A model generated the notes under the pieces. It worked only from the letters and a program-made list of their open reading frames with translations. It was not told the origin of the DNA and ran no database searches. This document shows positions 9,701 through 18,210 of a stretch of 64,000 nt of DNA, piece by piece; positions within the stretch are counted from its first letter, which is position 1, and each line of letters opens with the position of its first letter. Position numbers and translations under genes: made by a program. The stretch covers positions 1-64,000 of the forward strand of contig JAMCPX010000031.1 in assembly GCA_023382265.1 (NCBI GenBank), given 5' to 3'. This DNA comes from Deltaproteobacteria bacterium. Its GTDB lineage: Bacteria; JAMCPX01.

Positions 9701-9852
9701 AAACCCGTTTATCCGGAAAATGTAAGGTCTAAACCAATTTTTTTAAATACATCTTTTTGCTTTATAATAACAGATTTAATACCGTAACACAAACGCTCTT
9801 TCGGCAGGGGGGATGAAGCAGCGTGCCGGTGGCGCTCCAGGCATTTCACGGA

Positions 9853-10767
9853 TTAAAATCCTGAGAAAGGCACAGGAATAAATGTTATTATAAAGATAAT
9901 AACAGCGATCCAGCCTATGATCTTTCTTTTTGAATCGAGCGGCTGGAATGGATCCATGGGACTTGGATGTCTTATCCCGAGAATCAATATGATCAAAGCC
10001 CAGAACAGCCATACGTTCCATGACATTATGCCAATGACAACAAGCCCGATCAGGGCTAACCTTGCAATCATGTTATACCATTTACCAAATAATGCATAGG
10101 CGATATGGCCGCCGTCCAATTGGCCTATCGGTATAAGATTCATGGCTGTAACGAACATGCCTATCCAGCCAGCAAAGGCTATTGGTCCGAACGCAATCTC
10201 ATGGCCCGGCGGAATGTTGGGTCTTAATATGTGTGATAGAAGTTTTACGAGCAGCGAATTCCCCAGCTTTATACCTTCTACACCCGATGAAGCCAATAAT
10301 GGAGATAACTTTATACCCACAATAAGGGCCGGCAGTGCTACAATAAAACCTGCAATCGGTCCTGCAGCGCCTATATCGATAAGCGCATTACGATCCGGGA
10401 TGGGTGATTTCATACGGATAAAAGCGCCGAACGTTCCGAGTATGTTAGGTGCAGGAATAAAGTAAGGTAATGTAGCAACTACATTATGGTATCTTGAAAC
10501 AAGGAAATGCCCCATCTCGTGAGATAAAAGGATGGCCATTATGGTAAGGGCGAAAGGTAAACCCAGATAAAGACTTCCAGGCGATGATATCGGATTCACA
10601 CCAACCTGAAGTGCACCTGCAACTATTGTTGCGAGAAAAGTTATAACGAATAAAATAGCGGGCGTTAGAATTTTAATCTTTGCCTTCTCCGGCTGTTTAT
10701 ACCCATAATAATCGTCATGAAGCTTTTCAAGGTCTATCTGAATATTGTCAATATAATCTCTGCTCAT
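9853..10767 (-). CDS. Site-2-type membrane metalloprotease (peptidase M50)
   Basis: A 304-aa multi-pass zinc protease that cleaves membrane-embedded substrates. The zinc motif HEMGH is near residue 85 in a membrane segment, and the third ligand motif NLIPIGQLDGGH is near residue 208-219, as in M50 proteases. About six transmembrane helices are visible, and there is no PDZ domain, unlike RseP. The cytosolic N-terminus (MSRDYIDNIQIDLEKLHDDY) is short and acidic. It is 12 bp after recO in the chemoreceptor-like/recO operon. Proximity to two membrane signalling proteins may or may not be functional; recO is a housekeeping gene. Confidence 0.85.
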   Translation of the reverse strand: MSRDYIDNIQIDLEKLHDDYYGYKQPEKAKIKILTPAILFVITFLATIVAGALQVGVNPISSPGSLYLGLPFALTIMAILLSHEMGHFLVSRYHNVVATLPYFIPAPNILGTFGAFIRMKSPIPDRNALIDIGAAGPIAGFIVALPALIVGIKLSPLLASSGVEGIKLGNSLLVKLLSHILRPNIPPGHEIAFGPIAFAGWIGMFVTAMNLIPIGQLDGGHIAYALFGKWYNMIARLALIGLVVIGIMSWNVWLFWALIILILGIRHPSPMDPFQPLDSKRKIIGWIAVIIFIITFIPVPFSGF

Positions 10768-10779
10768 GTTTTCCTCTTC

Positions 10780-11523
10780 TTATATATTATTGTTGATCAT
10801 CTGCCATATCGTTTGAGGTCTGCCTATGTAATCGGATATGTGCCTCATCGTAAACCCAAACATATCCAATGGAATATCTATAGACAGGAATTCCTTAAAA
10901 TCCACTATCCGTTCGTTAATGCTGTTTAACAGAATTATAACGTTCAAAGGTATACGCCTTACCGCAATATCATTCATTATGCAAGATTTGCAAATTATCC
11001 TGCCGTTTTTAAACGTAATGTAAGTATCGTCATAATCAAGCCCGCCGCCGCAAGATTCGCAATTCTTGATATAGGGTAATATGCCGTTCATTTTTAGCAG
11101 ATATGATTCGTAAAAAAGCCTGATTGCCAAAACGGGATGATCCTCCTCAAGGAGCCGTAATGCCGTGAGAAACACATCAAACAATTTTTCGTTTTTTTGT
11201 TTCTCGGGTAATAAATTGTCCGTAATACTCAAGAAATGAAACAACATTAACAACTTATTGTAATCCTTTCTTATATTAAGAAAATAATTATTTATATGTG
11301 CATGCTCTATTCTCATAAGCTGATGTATGTGTTTTTCTACAATGCCGAATTCTCCGTCATTCCCGACCTCAAACGCCGCGGCAAACCTTTTTCTGCTTTT
11401 CGCTCCGCCCTTGGCAATTGCCTTTATCTTCCCTTCATCTTTCAAGAAGATAGTAACGATAAGATCCGATTCAAGGTACTTGATCTTGTTTAAAACAATA
11501 CCTTCCGAGTTAAAGATATGCAT
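10780..11523 (-). CDS. recO: DNA repair protein RecO
   Basis: Recombination mediator that with RecR loads RecA on SSB-coated single-stranded DNA. The N-terminal OB fold is typical (MHIFNSEGIVLNKIKYLESDLIVTIF in the first 26 residues, then GKIKAIAKGGAKSRKR), followed by the helical domain. A four-cysteine zinc site is present (NCESCGG around residue 151 and IICKSC around 177). At 247 aa the length is normal. It lies 9 bp after the second chemoreceptor-like gene and 12 bp before the M50 gene. Confidence 0.92.
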   Translation of the reverse strand: MHIFNSEGIVLNKIKYLESDLIVTIFLKDEGKIKAIAKGGAKSRKRFAAAFEVGNDGEFGIVEKHIHQLMRIEHAHINNYFLNIRKDYNKLLMLFHFLSITDNLLPEKQKNEKLFDVFLTALRLLEEDHPVLAIRLFYESYLLKMNGILPYIKNCESCGGGLDYDDTYITFKNGRIICKSCIMNDIAVRRIPLNVIILLNSINERIVDFKEFLSIDIPLDMFGFTMRHISDYIGRPQTIWQMINNNI

Positions 11524-11532
11524 ATCGAAGAT

Positions 11533-14046
11533 TTATACCCGGAATATACGGATGATACCGCTTAATGAATCAAGCCCTGTGGAAAGAGTTTTAATGGTCT
11601 CTTCAAGCTCATTTACGTTTTTTTCGTTCAGCTCCAGGTGATTAACCAGTTCCCGTGCCAAAGCTGTTGCTGCGTCTATCTGACCGTTTATTTGTGCAGC
11701 AAGTGTATCATTTATATAACCCGTGAATGCCTTCATGTTATCGACAGAATCGTAAAGAAGGTTTGATGTTGCTCCATTTTTCTCCTTCGTTTCCATAAGT
11801 TTTATAAAGATATCCTGCAAATTGGTTACCGAATTTTTCATTTTTGTTAATAGCTCAATGATAGACGACAGCTTTTCTACCGAGCGATCTACAGCCTTAA
11901 TTGACTCTGCCATGTTTCCCGCATCTAACGTTTTCAAACGATTGAAAATCTCTTTATCCTCCTCGAGATGCCCGGAAAGCTTTACAAATGAATTACTCAT
12001 TTTATTTACAGAAAAACTCATGTCATCGAATGACTGCTTTATCAACGCCGTAAATTGATCCGCAAGCTTGATACCGGAGGAAGCGTTTTCAATAGTTTTT
12101 CTCACCGCACTCGTTGATTCGGACACTTCTCTCGAACCGCTTCTTGCTCTCTCTGCCAGTTTTTTGATCTCCTCTGCTACCACTTTAAAATTCTGCTTCG
12201 TGGTCTGCGGCGAGGCTGCAAGTATAAATGCATTGATTGACAACAGGTTTGTTCTCTCCGCAACGTTATGAATGATGCCCAGCATATCGTCTGCCTGCAG
12301 TATGTGCGATGAAAAACTGGAGAACAGAATATTTAATCTGTCCAAAATATGGTCTATCTCTTCAGCGTCAGCTGCTATGCCTGCCGATAACCCGGTAAGC
12401 CCTTCATTAAAAGTCTTTACGGAATTACTTTCATTGACGATCTCATTTATTCCTGAAGTCAGAGCTGCAACCTTAGAATCAACCGATTTGCTTAATTCAT
12501 TGAGCCCCAGCATTTCATCCTTGCTGATCAATAATTTATGTCTGATCTCCTCATAAAAATTGATGCTCTTGCCGATCATGCCGAGAACCCTCTGTAAGCC
12601 TGACTGCGTAAAATTAATGAAAGATGATAATTCCTTTTCGTGTTGTATTATAGTATTTATTCGTTCGCTCTTATCCTGTGCCTGCACACTCAATGGCACT
12701 ATGTTTTGCAATATCCTCTGCGAGGAATCTTTCAGCAAATCACAGGTGCTCAACAATTCCCGAGTATGTTTTTTTTGTTTGTAAATATCGGTTTTCACTT
12801 CCGAAAGGACCTCGGACAGTGAAGTTATTAAATTATTCATGGAGATAATACCCGCGGTCATCCTGCGCCACGACTCACGAAAATTGAGGATGACTTTTTT
12901 CATGCTAATCCCGATTGAAGCAAATTCATCGGTTGAGAGAACGTCGGGCACTCCTGTCAGGTCTTTATCTGAAAGCCTTATAGAATAACCCGTTAATTCC
13001 TTTTCATTCGATGAGATATCATCGGATACGAGTATAGCGGTAATGAGGATAATGATTATCATCAATATACCGGTAAACGCCATATCCTGTATAAACCCGC
13101 TGTACAACTGTTCGTAAATCCGCTTTACATCCAATAAAAGATAATACTTAATCCCATCCACATTAACCGGAGCCTGTGAAAGAAAAAATATGCTTTTATC
13201 TTTTTTATCAATTATTATGTTTTTATTATCGAGCTGCGTTAATACAACATCCGGTATCTTATCATTGGTGTAACTCTTTACGTTTTTTGTTGCCGGGTCA
13301 TACAGGTAGATGCCGTACCGGTTCCCCAAACTATGCGACATGCCGGATAGTATGGTGTCGGCGTTTACATTGTTGTTTATAAGACCGTCTATGCGCGATA
13401 TGACATTATACGTAGTGCCGTAAAGGTTGCGGCGGGTATAATCGTTGGCTGTTTTATAGATGGCATACATTATGAGAGAGTATGAGCTGATTATGAGTAA
13501 ACCGAAAATGATTATGAGCTTGTATCTTACCGGTACATATACGCTGTGCAAATTAACGACATTGAGTTTTTTTATCGCCTGCGTGACAAAAAAATTGGTG
13601 AAAAGCTTAAACGAGTATACCTGTGCGATAACCGCTGTTATCACAATAAAAACAAACGTGATGATAAACCCGGCAGGCTTGATCTCCAATGTTATGGCTC
13701 CAACACGGCTGCCGGTGATGAGATAAACGAAAATGACGAACATCAATATCAATACGTTCAAAGGTACGGCTCTAAAAGGGTAAGATGCGATGCGGCCTAT
13801 CTGTTTTGTATCGGTACTGCCGTAATCATTGTTCAATATGCCTTTAGAGCTTTTAAGTAAAAACGGATTTATGATTAAGAAAATCACGGTACCCGTTACG
13901 ACCGCCGAAACAATAATAATCAGGTTATAGATGTGGTCCGTTATCCGCAGCGAATATGTGAAAGCCAGTATCGCACTGAATGAACCGATAATGATCAAAC
14001 TATTTATAAAGAAAAATACTGCCAGTATCCTATTAGCGTATTTCAT
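11533..14046 (-). CDS. Degenerate methyl-accepting-chemotaxis-like membrane protein (B)
   Basis: An 837-aa protein. About six hydrophobic segments fill residues 5-200, then comes an extracytoplasmic sensor loop (about 205-315), a membrane segment (about 322-342), a HAMP-like stretch (about 345-400) and a long coiled-coil signalling domain. The hairpin tip near residue 595 reads AERTNLLSINAFILAASPQT, then VVAEEIKKLAERA. The MCP framework is clear, but the residues normally Glu and Arg in NAAIEAARAGE are Leu and Ser here, positions that in Tsr contact CheW and neighbouring receptors. Its ATG overlaps the stop of the sister gene by 4 bp. No cheA, cheW, cheR or cheB is in the window. It may be a heteromeric partner of its sister, or a receptor for a non-flagellar output. 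Confidence 0.75.
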   Translation of the reverse strand: MKYANRILAVFFFINSLIIIGSFSAILAFTYSLRITDHIYNLIIIVSAVVTGTVIFLIINPFLLKSSKGILNNDYGSTDTKQIGRIASYPFRAVPLNVLILMFVIFVYLITGSRVGAITLEIKPAGFIITFVFIVITAVIAQVYSFKLFTNFFVTQAIKKLNVVNLHSVYVPVRYKLIIIFGLLIISSYSLIMYAIYKTANDYTRRNLYGTTYNVISRIDGLINNNVNADTILSGMSHSLGNRYGIYLYDPATKNVKSYTNDKIPDVVLTQLDNKNIIIDKKDKSIFFLSQAPVNVDGIKYYLLLDVKRIYEQLYSGFIQDMAFTGILMIIIILITAILVSDDISSNEKELTGYSIRLSDKDLTGVPDVLSTDEFASIGISMKKVILNFRESWRRMTAGIISMNNLITSLSEVLSEVKTDIYKQKKHTRELLSTCDLLKDSSQRILQNIVPLSVQAQDKSERINTIIQHEKELSSFINFTQSGLQRVLGMIGKSINFYEEIRHKLLISKDEMLGLNELSKSVDSKVAALTSGINEIVNESNSVKTFNEGLTGLSAGIAADAEEIDHILDRLNILFSSFSSHILQADDMLGIIHNVAERTNLLSINAFILAASPQTTKQNFKVVAEEIKKLAERARSGSREVSESTSAVRKTIENASSGIKLADQFTALIKQSFDDMSFSVNKMSNSFVKLSGHLEEDKEIFNRLKTLDAGNMAESIKAVDRSVEKLSSIIELLTKMKNSVTNLQDIFIKLMETKEKNGATSNLLYDSVDNMKAFTGYINDTLAAQINGQIDAATALARELVNHLELNEKNVNELEETIKTLSTGLDSLSGIIRIFRV

Positions 14047-16649
14047 AGCATTCTGTAGATCCTTGTCTCTTCTTTGATTGTGTCTTGAATCATTTTGAGC
14101 TGTTTCCTTATATCAGCCTGTTTAATATCTTTATCATCCCGTTTCAAGACTGCATTTCTAATATCGGATTCTTTACCGTAGGTCTCCGCACCGGTTTGTT
14201 TGATTTTGTCTTCGATATCTCCGGCTATTATCACCATGCTGTCGAGTACGCTCTTGATCTCCGTTGTTTTATCTTTTATGGTACCCATGTAACCATTTAC
14301 CGTGCTTGTAGCATCCTGAATTTTTATTAGGTCTGCCAGCAGCGGTATCATGCTGTTTGTAAGGTCGGACCAGTTCTTATAAAGATAGTCAAACGTATCG
14401 CCGTATTCCGATGAGATCTTTGAGATATTTTTTATGTCATTTTCTATATTCGGTGTTTTCATTTTAACGATCTGAAGCGCATCCGAGGAAGCCGAATTAT
14501 GGTTAATGAGGCTGTGTATCTCGTAAAAAATATTTTTCATAGCATCGTAAAGTTTATCATACCCGTTATCGATAGAGGATATTGAAGCTGGTATTTTATT
14601 TACCTCGCTTTCGAATAAACCCGATTTTTCAGTTAACATGGATACGAATTTTCTACTCTCATTTATGCTGGTTATTAACGTATCCCTTTCTTTTACAAGT
14701 AATTCTGTCAAACCCTTGAATTCGTATATCTTGTTCTGGGTAACATCGGCGAGTTTTGTTATCTCCTCTGAAATAACATCAAATCCCCTGCCCGTTTCAC
14801 CCGCCTGGGCAGATATGACGGATGAATTCATAGCGAGCAGGTTCGTATCGTCTATAACGGCATCGATCGTGTTAATGTCCGAGACTATTTTATTTACGTT
14901 TATGTTTAACACAGGGGCTATGCTTGTAAATTTATTAAAGTTATCTTCCACTTTTTTATAATAACCCGAGCTTAACGACAGCCTCTGCAGCATACCGGAA
15001 TAATCGTTTTTCATCTGCTCAATCAGACTTTGATTCTCCGCAATAAACTTTGAAGATTCCTCTTCTATATACCTCAAATGGTTATTTCTATCTCCCTCTG
15101 CCGTGGACACGGCATCCGCGATAGATTTATTTATACCCGATGTGATTGTCAAAAAATCGCTATTGAGTTTCATGTATTCATCATTGTTTTTCTTTACAGC
15201 GTCCACAGAATTTTTGGTGTTTTTTATAGACTCGGTAAGATTGTTTCCGTTTACGATCGTATCGTTTATAGAATTCATCAAGCCGTCTATATGTTCAGTA
15301 AGCTGATTAATGGTATCCTGCACGGACATCACGGAATTGATGCCAGCTTTTACCTCGCTGCCATGCATGGACATGCTTTCCTTTGACGTATCAAGAAAAT
15401 TAAGCAGCTGATCCGAGGTTTCCAATATCGTTGAGCTCGAAGATTTTATGTTTTTTAGTGTCTCTTGAATATCGTTGATCATTTTTCTTAAACTGTTCGC
15501 CATTATACCGGACTCATCTTCCACATATAAGCCTGTTGTGGCAGAGAAATCGCCGGAGGCAAGCTTTTCAACGGTCACGGCCAAAGCTCTTATTGGCAAG
15601 TACGTATCTACCGCTGTCAAGAGCGAAAAGAAAGTCAGTAATACGCCTATTATCAGAAATAACCAGCTTAAAGATTCATTAAAAGAATTAAGCATCGGCT
15701 CATAATCAGACCACGGTAAAACCCCGACCAAAAAAAGACCGTCTTTGTAAGGCATTTTGATCAACGTATCATTGTCCGCATAATCGTTATAAACATCCCT
15801 GTTTGAAAGTTTGTCTAAAGGCAATGAAGTTGAATGAATATCGGATATGTTCAATACGTCGTTGAATTTATTGTCCATTATAAGAGCATAGCCGGATGTT
15901 CCAAGCTTTAATCTGGATATTTTATATGCCGTTATATCTGAGGATAACTGTTCCGCTAAGATGGAATCTATTGTCGGTTCGTACACGGAAAGCTCTATTT
16001 TTGCGGATGCCGTGTTTTCTTCTTTTAATATGTTCTCAACAAGTTTACTGCTTATATCGCTTATGAAAATAAGGAACAGTAACGAGAGCAGGGCAAAACT
16101 CAGGAATATCTTTGCCATTACGCCCATCCTTATTTTTATTGCAAGATTTGTATTCCGCAATTGAGTCTGGATCTTCCTCAGCAGGGGTCTCGATATCCTA
16201 TGATAAACAAAGTACTGAAATATGTTTGCAATCGTGGCACCATTGACTATAGCAAAGACCATCCTTGCCGAGGTGGTCAGACTTGCATGTGCAAACACGT
16301 ATCCGATTATAAAAAATATTACGGAAGCGGTATACCACTGTACAGCCGACAAAGTCATAAATAAAAGAGGAAAATGCAGTGCGGTTTTGAATGCGAATTT
16401 AACAAAACTTTCATTAAGCTTATTGTCCTTAAATCTGTCTTCAAACTCCCGTATTATGGAGAACGGCTTTATGCTTAATATGAACTGGATTGTTATGGCT
16501 ATGGGGACGATAATTGCCGCTGCCATTGTTACAATCCTTAATTGCTCTCTTGTATAGCTGATCGTATTTCTCGCCACATAGTAAATGGCGGATGTGGCTA
16601 TAAGCGTTATTATCGTGTTAGCTATCAGTATTTTTGTCTTAAATCTCAT
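14043..16649 (-). CDS. Degenerate methyl-accepting-chemotaxis-like membrane protein (A)
   Basis: An 868-aa paralogue with the same layout as its downstream neighbour: N-terminal multi-pass region (residues 5-200), one extracytoplasmic sensor (about 205-320, including ISRLKLGTSGYALIMDNKF, Cache-like), a membrane segment (about 325-345), HAMP (YLPIRALAVTVEKLASGDFS near 345) and a long coiled-coil signalling domain. The tip near residue 598 reads DDTNLLAMNSSVISAQAGET, then GRGFDVISEEITKLAD. Much of the MCP signature survives, but the usual Glu and Arg of the tip are Ile and Gln. The first gene of the A-B-recO-M50 unit, it has TTGACA 32 nt upstream of its ATG and no Shine-Dalgarno. Confidence 0.78.
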   Translation of the reverse strand: MRFKTKILIANTIITLIATSAIYYVARNTISYTREQLRIVTMAAAIIVPIAITIQFILSIKPFSIIREFEDRFKDNKLNESFVKFAFKTALHFPLLFMTLSAVQWYTASVIFFIIGYVFAHASLTTSARMVFAIVNGATIANIFQYFVYHRISRPLLRKIQTQLRNTNLAIKIRMGVMAKIFLSFALLSLLFLIFISDISSKLVENILKEENTASAKIELSVYEPTIDSILAEQLSSDITAYKISRLKLGTSGYALIMDNKFNDVLNISDIHSTSLPLDKLSNRDVYNDYADNDTLIKMPYKDGLFLVGVLPWSDYEPMLNSFNESLSWLFLIIGVLLTFFSLLTAVDTYLPIRALAVTVEKLASGDFSATTGLYVEDESGIMANSLRKMINDIQETLKNIKSSSSTILETSDQLLNFLDTSKESMSMHGSEVKAGINSVMSVQDTINQLTEHIDGLMNSINDTIVNGNNLTESIKNTKNSVDAVKKNNDEYMKLNSDFLTITSGINKSIADAVSTAEGDRNNHLRYIEEESSKFIAENQSLIEQMKNDYSGMLQRLSLSSGYYKKVEDNFNKFTSIAPVLNINVNKIVSDINTIDAVIDDTNLLAMNSSVISAQAGETGRGFDVISEEITKLADVTQNKIYEFKGLTELLVKERDTLITSINESRKFVSMLTEKSGLFESEVNKIPASISSIDNGYDKLYDAMKNIFYEIHSLINHNSASSDALQIVKMKTPNIENDIKNISKISSEYGDTFDYLYKNWSDLTNSMIPLLADLIKIQDATSTVNGYMGTIKDKTTEIKSVLDSMVIIAGDIEDKIKQTGAETYGKESDIRNAVLKRDDKDIKQADIRKQLKMIQDTIKEETRIYRML

Positions 16650-16656
16650 TTCTTAT

Positions 16657-16687
16657 TACATATCTCTTAATATCGCTTTTTTGTCAA
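16657..16687 (-). promoter_or_regulatory. Putative promoter of the chemoreceptor-like operon
   Basis: On the minus strand: TTGACA (16687-16682), 19-bp spacer, TATGTA (16662-16657), then 7 nt to the ATG. The spacer is long, but the overall spacing from the -35 box to the start codon (32 nt) matches other apparently leaderless genes in this window. The remainder of the gap to 16812 shows no gene. Confidence 0.35.
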
Positions 16688-16812
16688 TGGAGCAGCTGCA
16701 CAGAGTTGCCCCTGCGATATCTTTTTTGCTTTTGCATGGATACCGCATCTCTGGTGCAGCCGGCCTTACACAACAGCAGCCGGGGACAGAGGGTTTCCGC
16801 TTCGTACCGGTT

Positions 16813-18207
16813 TCAGCTACCGCTTCTTTTAACGGTATGCATCGACAGTTTATCAACTGCCCATGCCGATTCGCCTATCGCCTCCGATAGGCTTGGATGC
16901 GCGTAAACAGCCCTTCTCAACTCATCCACGGTAATCTCACCCGCGATGCCTGCCGTAAAAACAGGTAACAGTTCATAAGCATACTCGCCCGCACAAACAG
17001 CACCGAGAATAGTTCCATACTTTTTATCTGCAATGAGTTTTACGAATCCAGACGGCTCTCCGTGAACAATCGCCATCGGGCTGTTTGAAAGCTCAAACAC
17101 ACCGATCTTGTACTCCACACCCTTTTTATTCAATGCCGGTTCATCCATGCCCACCTGTGCAACGGGCGGATTTGAATAAACAACAGACGGAACAAGCTCC
17201 GGCTCATAAATCCCGTTCATTCCAAACATATTCTCTACTGCGATTATCCCCTGATGAAACGCTGCGTGTGCAAGCAGTCTGATGCCGTTCACATCGCCCG
17301 CTGCATAAATATTCTCGACACTTGTCCTCATTGCCATATTGACATCGATCCAGCCGTTCGTCGTGGATATCCCGATGTCCTCGATGCCGATGCCTTTTGT
17401 ACCGGACTTTCTTCCCGTTACAACGAAGACGCGATCCACAGATGTTGAATCCTTTGCACCGTGCTGCCCTGCGAATTCAATTTTCAAGCTGCTTCCGGAT
17501 GCCGTTATGCCGGTTACCCGTGATGACGTGTACAGGTTAACCGCCATGCCGCGCATGAGGCTCTCTATAAATGTGCTGATATCGGGGTGCATAAGAGGCA
17601 CAGGCCTGTCCATGTACTCAAGAACAGTAACTTCGGAACCAAGCGCCTTAAGGATGGTCGCAAACTCTATGCCTATTGCACCAGCACCTATAATGCCGGC
17701 CCTTTTTGGTATCTCTTTGAGTGCGAAAAGCCCGTCGCTTGAACTAACACCTTCAAGTTCAATACCAGGAATGTCCGGGAATGCCGGGACAGAGCCTGTT
17801 GCAATGAGTATATATTTTGATGTAATAGTTTGCGTTCCGTTAATTTTAATCGTGTACCTGTCTATAAACTCCGCTCTAGCATTGACGACGTCCACCCTGT
17901 TTGAATCAAGCAGGGCTTTGATCCCTGCACGCACATAGGATACGACGCCGTTCATTCTCGACATTACCATCGGAAAATCGATTCTTGATTGTTCTATACT
18001 GAAGCCCATTTCAGACCATTTTGAAGCAGCTAAAATGGGATTCGCAACCTCAAGCAATGCCTTTGACGGTATACACCCCCTGTTTGTGCATACGCCGCCG
18101 AGCAGATCCTTTTCTATTACGCAGGCCCTTGCACCAAGCTGGCTTGCCCTTATGCCTGCAAGATAGCCTGCCGGCCCGCCGCCGATTATACAAACGTCAT
18201 AGTCCAT
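16813..18207 (-). CDS. lpdA: Dihydrolipoyl dehydrogenase (E3)
   Basis: Re-oxidises the dihydrolipoyl groups of E2 with NAD+. It has the FAD-binding GGGPAGYLAG motif (residues 9-18), the redox-active disulfide CTNRGC at residues 40-45 followed by IPSKALLE, the NAD fold GAGAIGIEFA, and the C-terminal interface with the catalytic His-Pro in YAHPSLSEAIGE. At 464 aa the length is usual. It is the last gene of the dehydrogenase-complex operon, with its start 3 bp after the stop of E2, so it is the dedicated E3 of this complex. Confidence 0.93.
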   Translation of the reverse strand: MDYDVCIIGGGPAGYLAGIRASQLGARACVIEKDLLGGVCTNRGCIPSKALLEVANPILAASKWSEMGFSIEQSRIDFPMVMSRMNGVVSYVRAGIKALLDSNRVDVVNARAEFIDRYTIKINGTQTITSKYILIATGSVPAFPDIPGIELEGVSSSDGLFALKEIPKRAGIIGAGAIGIEFATILKALGSEVTVLEYMDRPVPLMHPDISTFIESLMRGMAVNLYTSSRVTGITASGSSLKIEFAGQHGAKDSTSVDRVFVVTGRKSGTKGIGIEDIGISTTNGWIDVNMAMRTSVENIYAAGDVNGIRLLAHAAFHQGIIAVENMFGMNGIYEPELVPSVVYSNPPVAQVGMDEPALNKKGVEYKIGVFELSNSPMAIVHGEPSGFVKLIADKKYGTILGAVCAGEYAYELLPVFTAGIAGEITVDELRRAVYAHPSLSEAIGESAWAVDKLSMHTVKRSGS

Positions 18208-18210
18208 AGC

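Noticed and set aside
16650-16856. Small minus-strand frame overlapping the 3' end of the E3 gene
   Set aside because: It overlaps lpdA in another frame, lacks a ribosome-binding site and encodes an unremarkable Cys-rich string.
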